A DNA stretch of 64,000 nt, from positions 2,046,001 through 2,110,000 of the forward strand of contig NZ_CP080575.1 in NCBI RefSeq assembly GCF_019575955.1. The letters are read 5' to 3'. The DNA is from Nesterenkonia pannonica. Lineage in GTDB: Bacteria > Actinomycetota > Actinomycetes > Actinomycetales > Micrococcaceae. The notes beneath the pieces were generated by a model. It saw only the letters and a list, made by a program, of their open reading frames with translations. It had not been told where the DNA came from and did not search any database. Positions 58,410-64,000 of the stretch are shown here, piece by piece. Within the stretch, counting starts at the first letter, position 1. Every line of letters begins with the position of its first letter. A program made the position numbers and the translations under genes.

Positions 58410-59395
58410 CTATTCGCCCGAAATGTAGGAAAGGAGACCCTCTGCAGTGGCGTCCGGATCGTCAATCACACCGGCGTCAGCTGAGACCTCGGCGATCCGG
58501 GACACCGTGTCCTCCGGGAGTCCCCAGCCGAAGGTGGTCAGGATCATCTCCTCAGCGACACCGGGATCGATCTCCGTGAACTCGTCCAACTGCGCTCGGA
58601 GCTCCTCGGGATTCTCGGTCGAGTGCTCCATGGACCTCTGCAATGCGGTGTTGAACTGCTCCACCAGGTCCGTATCCTCAGCTGTTGTCTGCTCCGTGGC
58701 CAAGTACATGGCGGGAATGAATTCTGGGTGGATGTCGACGTACTGGCTGGCGATCAGCTCGGCACCGTTGTTCATGGCGACGCCCAGGAACGGTTCGGCC
58801 GTGGCGATGGCGTCTGCTTGGCCCGACTGCAGGGCCGCCTCCATCTCTCCCAGCGAAAGCTCGATGAATTCGACCTCGTCCGGGTCGGCGTCGGCGTTCT
58901 TCACCGATTCGCGGACGGCAACCTCGTGCAGACTCAGCACAGTGTTGACGGCAACGGTCTTGCCTTCGAGCTCCGCCGGGGAGTCAATGTCGCTGTCGCG
59001 GCGACGAGCAGGCCTCCATGGTCTTCGCCCTCAACACCTGTTGAGCGCCCACCTTCAGCAACCGCCACCAGCGGCAGGCCGCGCTCCCGAGCTTGCAGAG
59101 CCGCCATGGAGTTTGAGTAGATGAACTCATATTGGCCGTTCGTCAGGGCTGGGACAAGAGCTGCGCCGCCCTGTGCGAATTCGATGCTGAGATCAATGCC
59201 TTCCTCTTCGAAAAAGCCTTGCTCGAGTCCGACGTATAGGGCTCCGACATCAACGACGGGGACGGCGCCGACCGTCACCTCTCGCAGCTCGTCGGGCTCT
59301 GATGCGGAGTTCTCCTCGGCCGTGGAGGCGCTGCCGCAGCTGGCCAGCGCCAGTGCTGCTGCGGCAGCAAGTGCGGAAGTCAACATCTTTGTCAT
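58410..59395 (-). CDS. ABC transporter substrate-binding lipoprotein (SsuA/NMT1 type)
   Basis: Extracytoplasmic solute-binding protein, about 328 residues. Lipobox LALASCGS, then LREVTVGAVPVVDVGALYVGLEQGFFEEEGIDLSIEFAQGGAALVPALTNGQYEF and IYSNSMAALQARERGLPLVAVAEG, the pattern of NitT/TauT-type binding proteins; second half LHEVAVRESVKNADADPDEVEFIELSLGEMEAALQSGQADAI. Frame break near 58985. ATG 59395 start. No matching permease or ATPase lies inside the cluster, so uptake partners are elsewhere. Likely brings in the P450 substrate. Confidence 0.85.
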
Positions 59396-59435
59396 GACTT
59401 GTCCTCTCTGTATGTCCTGCAGGCGTTCATGGTTT

Positions 59436-60632
59436 TCAGCTGGTGACTCGCACCGGAAGCGAGTCATACCCGCGGAGCCAGTTCGAGAACGTCGGCGCCG
59501 GCGAGTCGATGAGTTCTATGGATTGGGCCTGTTCAGCGAGGGCCCCGAGGAGGCACTCTGCTTCCATCCGGGCCATCATCTGACCGACGCAGCCGTGAAT
59601 CCCCGTTCCGAAGGCGAGGTGACCGGTGGTGTCTCGCTCAATGTCGAAGCGTTCCGGGTTCTCCCATCGCCGCGGATCGTGGTTCGCTGCTCCCAGGAGC
59701 ATCAGGACCTTCTGCTCGGCTTTGATGCTCACCCCAGCCAGCTCGACGTCTCGAGCGGCGGTTCGCCCGATGTAGGGGCTGGTCGGGAAGCGGCGAAGGG
59801 TCTCTTCGAAGACAGTCCGGGCTCTCCCCGGGTCAGCACGCAGGGCATTCCATGCGTCCGGGTTCTCCGCTAAGGCCTTGATCGCTGCCCCGATTCCGAG
59901 AATCGTGGTGTCGAGCCCCGCAGAGAGGAACGTTCGCACCAGCATGCCGGCGTCTTCGAGGGTATCTCGCCTTTGTCTGCTGCGGCGAAGATGATGCCCG
60001 CCAGCTTTGTCTCGTCAATGCCTCCCGGCGCATCTGCCAGGCAACGTATTCCTTAGCTTCCTCTGCCTTGGCTTCAGCCTCGTAGTACAGCTCGTTGCGC
60101 GGACCCTGTGCTTGGAAGTTCAGATTGGCGTATGGCAGCAGATGCTCACGTCCCTCGGGCGCCAGCCCAAGGGCGTCAGGGAGGACCCGGAGAGGAAATG
60201 CCTCAGCCAGGTCTTTGGCCGCGTCGAACTCGCCCCCGGCGATGACGTCACGGACCAGCTCATCTGCTGTCTCCTTGAAATCGGATTTGAGACGGCGCAC
60301 CACTCTCTGCGAAAGCACTGAGGCCATCACTTTGCGGTACTTCCCGTGATCGGGCGGATCAGACTCAGGATCACACTTGGCTTGCGCCAGTTCTCCTGCT
60401 TCTGGATGTTCGTCAGCCCGGTTCCGGAGGACGACTTGAACGTTTCTGGGTCTCGGAAGATCGTCTCGGCGATCGAGTGCCTGCCCGTCGCCCAGATCCC
60501 GTACTTCTCAAGCCACACCACGGGTCCGGCTTCGCGGAGCTCACGGTCCAAAGGCTCGGGGTCAGCCATAGCTGTGCGCGAGAAAGGATCCAACGGTGAG
60601 CTGACGGGAGTGGAACGGGTGGTCGTGTCCAT
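59436..60632 (-). CDS. Cytochrome P450, CYP199-like
   Basis: Soluble bacterial P450 of about 399 residues. N-terminal LREAGPVVWLEKYGIWATGRH and SSGTGLTNIQKQENWRKPSVIL are close to CYP199 enzymes, which demethylate para-substituted benzoates. I-helix GMLVRTFLSAGLDTT (acid-alcohol pair altered to D-T-T), ExxR in FEETLRRFP, and heme Cys in FGTGIHGCVGQMMARME. Breaks near 60345 and 59970-60030. Start ATG 60632. A TTA leucine codon near 59873 is unusual for this genome and may be another GCGAGC miscall. Twin palindromes lie 67-111 bp upstream. Confidence 0.88.
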
Positions 60633-60698
60633 TCGAACGCTTCCTTAATGGTTGCTTGTCGTGCCCGGACCCAGACGAGAACTGGAGACCGCATCTTT

Positions 60699-60743
60699 GT
60701 TGCTATAGCAACTAGTGAAGCAGATCACAGTTGATATAGCAAC
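60699..60743. promoter_or_regulatory. Twin operator palindromes upstream of the P450
   Basis: GTTGCTATAGCAAC (60699-60712) is a perfect 14-bp palindrome; GTTGATATAGCAAC (60730-60743) repeats it with one change. Their starts are 31 bp apart, about three helical turns, in a low-GC stretch. Most simply these are binding sites for the MarR regulator at 56864. Confidence 0.7.
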
Positions 60744-60847
60744 AAATTCCAACCCCTTCTCGCCAGCGGTGCTGAAATCGGAAAGGCTCCGCGTAGCACA
60801 TTCCGTTCGGGTCGCCAGCGGAACCACACCTCACCCCGTGTACAGCG

Positions 60848-60863
60848 ATACCCCTAGGGGTAT
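60848..60863. promoter_or_regulatory. CsoR-type copper operator
   Basis: ATACCCCTAGGGGTAT is a perfect 16-bp palindrome of the form TACCCC..GGGGTA used by CsoR repressors. It lies 77 bp before the copper ATPase whose downstream neighbour encodes CsoR. A half copy, TTAGGGGTATG, lies at 63432-63442 just before the symporter gene. Confidence 0.8.
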
Positions 60864-60940
60864 AGTCATGAAAGGGCAACAGCACCCAGCAGCCTGAGAT
60901 CGAACAGGCCGAGAGCCTGTGGGAGAAGGGTTAGGAACTC

Positions 60941-63032
60941 ATGACAGAGCACGAGCACGCACACCACGGTCATGCCATGCACTATGAAGACCACTCCGAC
61001 CAAGACCATGGCGAGCACGACCACGCGGCACACGCCGAACACGGTGGCCATGGGGATCATGGTGATCACGTTGGGCAATTCCGTGCGCTGTTCTGGATCA
61101 TGCTGGGGCTGGCAGTGCCGGTGGTGGGGTTCAACGAGATGTTCGCGAGTCTGCTCGGATACCCCTGCCCCAGGCCGATTGGGTGTGGTGGGTCTCCCTG
61201 TCCTGGGCACCGTGATCTACGCCTGGGGCGGCTTACCGTTCCTCACCGGGGCCGTCTCAGAGATCCGTTCCGGCAAACCGGGCATGATGCTGCTGATCGG
61301 GCTGGCCATCACCGTGGCGTTCATCGCCTCATGGGGCGCGAGCCTGCACCTGCTGGACCATGAGCTGAACTTCTGGTGGGAGCTTGCCCTGCTGGTGGTC
61401 ATCATGCTGCTGGGCCACTGGATCGAAATGCGCTCCTTGGCCCGCACCAGCTCAGCGTTGGATTCGCTGGCGGAGCTGCTGCCCGATGAGGCAGAGAAGG
61501 TCACCGATCAGGGCGTCGAGAGGGTCTCACCAGATGAGCTGGTGGTCGATGATGTGGTGATTGTCCGCCCCGGCGCCTCTGTGCCCGCTGATGGTGAGGT
61601 CGTCGACGGGTCGGCACATATGAACGAGTCGATGGTCACCGGTGAGTCAAGCCAGTCCGCCGCGCGGACGGCGACCGTGTCGTCGCCGGAACTGTGGCCA
61701 CCGACTCCGGCATCCGGGTACGCATCACCGCCACCGGCGACGACACTGCTCTGGTAGGCATTCAGCGCCTGGTGGCCTACGCTCAGGCATCGTCCTCCCG
61801 TGCCCAGCGCATCGCCGACACGGCCGCCGGGTGGCTGTTCTGGTTCGCCCTGGTTGCAGCAGTCTTCACGGCCGCCGCCTGGATGCTGCTCGGCATGCCC
61901 GAGGCGGCTGTGGTGCGCACCATCACCGTGCTCGTCATCGCCTGCCCGCACGCCCTGGGCCTGGCGATCCCGCTGGTGGTCTCCATCGCCACCGAACGGG
62001 CCGCCCGGGGCGGGTGCTCATCAAGGACCGGCTCGCCCTGGAATCGATGCGCACCGTGGACGCGGTGCTGTTCGACAAGACCGGCACCCTCACCAAGGGA
62101 CAGCCCACCGTCACCGGTGTCGAACCTGCCCAGGGCTGCGCCGACAATGAGGTCCTGGCCCTGGCTGCGGCAGCCGAGAGCGACAGCGAGCACCCGCTGG
62201 CCCGGGCCATCGTCGGCGCAGCGCAGCATCGCAGTCTGGAGGTTCCCGCTGCCGAAGACTTCTCCTCATCCCCAGCCGTCGGCGTGCGCGCCACAGTTCA
62301 AGGGAGGGCGATTCAGGTCGGCGGTCCCCATCTGCTCGCCGGAAGCCGCCGGGAGGAGCTTCCCGTCGCCGACACCTGGCGAAGCGAGGGGGCGATCATC
62401 CTCCACGTGCTCGCCGACGGCGAGGTGATCGGCGCCCTGCGCCTGGCCGATGAGATTCGCCCCGAGTCTCACGCCACCGTCGAAGCACTGCACGCCGTCG
62501 GCGCCGAGGTGGTCATGATCACTGGAGACGCCCAGGCCGTCGCCGAGACAGTCGCGGCCGAGCTTGGCATCGATCGGGTCTTCGCCGGAGTCCGCCCCGA
62601 GGACAAAGCCGCCAAGGTCAAGGAGCTCCAAGAGGAAGGGCAGAAAGTGGCCATGGTCGGCGACGGAGTCAACGACGCCCCGCCCTGGCTCAAGCCGACG
62701 TCGGAATCGCCCTCGGGGCAGGCACCGATGTGGCCATCGGTTCGGCCGGGGTCATCCTCGCCAGCTCCGACCCGCGATCGGTGCTTTCGGTGATCGACCT
62801 CTCCCGCTCCAGTTATCGGAAGATGAAGCAGAACCTCTGGTGGGCCGCCGGGTACAACCTCATCTCCGTGCCGCTGGCCGCAGGAGTGCTCGCTCCCATC
62901 GGGTTCGTGCTGCCGATGAGCGTCGGCGCGATCCTGATGTCCGCCTCCACCGTCGTCGTCGCCCTCAACGCCCAGCTGCTGCGCCGCCTGGACCTGCGGC
63001 CCGACGTCTCCACCCGCAGCCTCACCACCTAG
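60941..63032 (+). CDS. copB: P1B-type copper-exporting ATPase, CopB class
   Basis: Copper (or silver) efflux pump, about 697 residues. The N-terminus is a His-rich tail ([19 protein letters not shown]) in place of a CxxC domain. The membrane metal site is CPH ([13 protein letters not shown]), which defines the CopB group. Then [19 protein letters not shown] (phospho-Asp), [17 protein letters not shown] HP motif, [20 protein letters not shown] and [12 protein letters not shown]. Frame breaks near 61165, 61670, 62012 and 62688. Preceded by a CsoR-type operator and followed by csoR, 8 bp away. Confidence 0.93.
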
Positions 63033-63040
63033 GAGCCACC

Positions 63041-63343
63041 ATGCCCACAGAGACCCCCACCGGCCACGGCTACATCAGCGACAAAGACCGGTACCTCACA
63101 CGCCTGCGACGCATTGAGGGCCAAGCCCGAGGCATCCATCGCATGGTCGAGGAGGACACGTACTGCATCGACATCCTCACCCAGATCAGCGCGCTGACCT
63201 CCGCCCTCGAGAACGTCGCTCTGGGACTTTTGGACGACCACCTCAAGCATTGCGTCGCAGACGCCGCCAGAGCAGGCGGGGCAGAGGCCGACGAGAAGAT
63301 CAACGAAGCCTCTGCGGCGATCGCTCGTCTCGTGAAGTCCTGA
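63041..63343 (+). CDS. csoR: CsoR-family copper-sensing repressor
   Basis: 100 residues, intact. All-helical CsoR fold, LTRLRRIEGQARGIHRMVEEDTYCIDILTQISALTSALENVALGLLDDHLKHCVADA, with the C-H-C metal site: Cys in TYC, His in DDHLKHC and Cys four residues after that His. R-R-I-E-G-Q is the DNA/oligomer signature. Starts 9 bp after the ATPase stop. Represses this operon at 60848-60863 until Cu(I) binds (family knowledge). Confidence 0.93.
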   Translation: MPTETPTGHGYISDKDRYLTRLRRIEGQARGIHRMVEEDTYCIDILTQISALTSALENVALGLLDDHLKHCVADAARAGGAEADEKINEASAAIARLVKS

Positions 63344-63444
63344 ACCCGCGAGCGGCCGTCCACGGCCCTTCGACCGGCTGAGGCACTTCGATAGACTGCG
63401 CATCCGGCCTGACAAGGGGCTGGTCCGATTCTTAGGGGTATGAG

Positions 63445-64000
63445 ATGGACGAGCTGGTGGACACGCTGGAAGCCGTGGAGGATCCGGCCTGGCAATGGGT
63501 GGGCATCCCCGTCATCACCATCGCGGCCCTGTACCTGACATTCGGCACCCGCGTGGTGCAGCTGCGGCACCTGCCCAACATGTTTCGGGCCATCACCCAG
63601 CGCGCACAGCGGGACGACGGCGGACGCACCCGGTCACTCTCAGCCTTCCAAGCCTTCGCGGTGACCGCCTCGGCTCGGGTGGGCACCGGCAACATCGCCA
63701 AGCGTATCCGGGGCGATTGCGATGGGCGGTGCCGGTGCCGTGTTCTGGATGTGGGTGATGGCGCTGTTCACCGCCTCAGCGAGCTTCGTCGAATCCACGC
63801 TGGCCCAGCTCTACAAGACCCGCCGGTTCGACACCTTCAAAGGCGGGCCCGCCTACTACATCCAACGCGGGCTCGGCTCCCGCAAGGCTGGCATGGTCTT
63901 CGCGGTGCTCTTCATCTTCTGCTTCGCACTGAGCTTCACCTCACTGCAGGCCAACACCATCGTCGACACCGTCACCGGTGCTGCCGCGACCGCCGAGATG
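63445..64000 (+). CDS. Sodium:alanine (AGCS/AlsT) symporter, C-terminus beyond window
   Basis: Start of a Na+-coupled amino-acid symporter. PAWQWVGIPVITIAALYLTFGTRVVQLRHLPNMF is followed by FQAFAVTASARVGTGNIA (family signature), GGAGAVFWMWVMALFTASASFVESTLAQLYKTR and GGPAYYIQRGLGSRKAGMVFAVLFIFCFAL. One extra base near 63703 (GCCAAGCG where GCCGGCG is expected) shifts the frame. ATG 63445. A CsoR half-site lies immediately upstream, but a direct copper link is not established. Confidence 0.87.
   Translation, partial: MDELVDTLEAVEDPAWQWVGIPVITIAALYLTFGTRVVQLRHLPNMFRAITQRAQRDDGGRTRSLSAFQAFAVTASARVGTGNIAKRIRGDCDGRCRCRVLDVGDGAVHRLSELRRIHAGPALQDPPVRHLQRRARLLHPTRARLPQGWHGLRGALHLLLRTELHLTAGQHHRRHRHRCCRDRRD

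Noticed and set aside
59870..59876. In-frame TTA codons (P450 at 59873, deoA at 3295) as bldA-like control
   Set aside because: Both lie in CTAAG contexts that match the GCGAGC miscall pattern, so the codons are probably artefacts.

Overview
This is a high-GC actinobacterial chromosome segment. The mix of genes points to the order Micrococcales, most likely a Micrococcaceae relative of Nesterenkonia or Arthrobacter: SenX3-RegX3-PhoU, a monomeric NADP isocitrate dehydrogenase, DUF2516, sdhCDAB, and several very acidic lipoproteins that would suit a halotolerant cell. The genus is an inference. Almost every gene longer than about 600 bp is split by one or more single-base frameshifts, mostly a lost base in a G or C run, yet both sides of each break still read as conserved protein. 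I therefore give merged gene coordinates and treat most breaks as sequencing error. A second error class is recurrent: where conserved protein predicts GCTCGC/GCGAGC, the sequence reads GCTTAAGC, GCTAAGC or GCTAAAC.

Layout. 1-6.8 kb: nucleoside and purine salvage (adenosine deaminase, NCS2 purine permease, thymidine phosphorylase, cytidine deaminase) with a DedA protein, an M20 amidohydrolase and mannose-1-phosphate guanylyltransferase. 6.9-10.5 kb: sdhCDAB operon. 10.7-16.7 kb: YihY membrane protein, trpS, exonuclease III, small membrane proteins, a DHA2-type MFS exporter. 16.7-21.6 kb: a MacB-like ABC pair and, divergently, an ABC-2 exporter with two permeases. 21.6-26.9 kb: a beta-lactamase-like lipoprotein, an LLM flavoprotein, folD-glyA, a Fur-family regulator. 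27-29.5 kb: three acidic lipoproteins. 29.5-32.2 kb: a GH13 enzyme overlapping an LLM oxidoreductase. 32.3-37.7 kb: icd, mgtE, purH. 37.7-41.2 kb: RegX3-SenX3, a PHO box, phoU, phosphoglycerate mutase. 41.3-45.1 kb: DUF2516 protein, tmk, holB, a TAP-type peptidase.

45.1-57 kb is the most interesting part: an accessory block that looks like a DosR (DevR) dormancy regulon. It has three tandem-domain universal stress proteins, a DevS-like kinase whose first GAF domain keeps the HPP motif that carries the heme-ligand histidine in mycobacterial DevS, a DevR-like regulator with a near-identical recognition helix, an HspX-like Hsp20, a lactate permease translationally coupled to a stress protein, and three short palindromes fitting GGGACnnnnGnCCC in front of the usp, kinase and hsp20 genes. 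A tRNA-Thr, a decayed FAD monooxygenase, a CDF metal exporter and an ArsR regulator lie inside it.

57-60.7 kb: a CYP199-like cytochrome P450, a phthalate-dioxygenase-reductase-type partner, a substrate-binding lipoprotein and a MarR regulator, with twin operator palindromes in front of the P450. 60.8-63.3 kb: a CopB-type copper ATPase with its CsoR repressor and a CsoR-type operator. 63.4 kb to the end: the start of an AGCS (AlsT) amino-acid symporter. A 17-bp palindrome, TTCTACAnnnTGTAGAA, occurs once before the sdh operon and once before the first usp, hinting at an unidentified regulator shared by respiration and stress genes.
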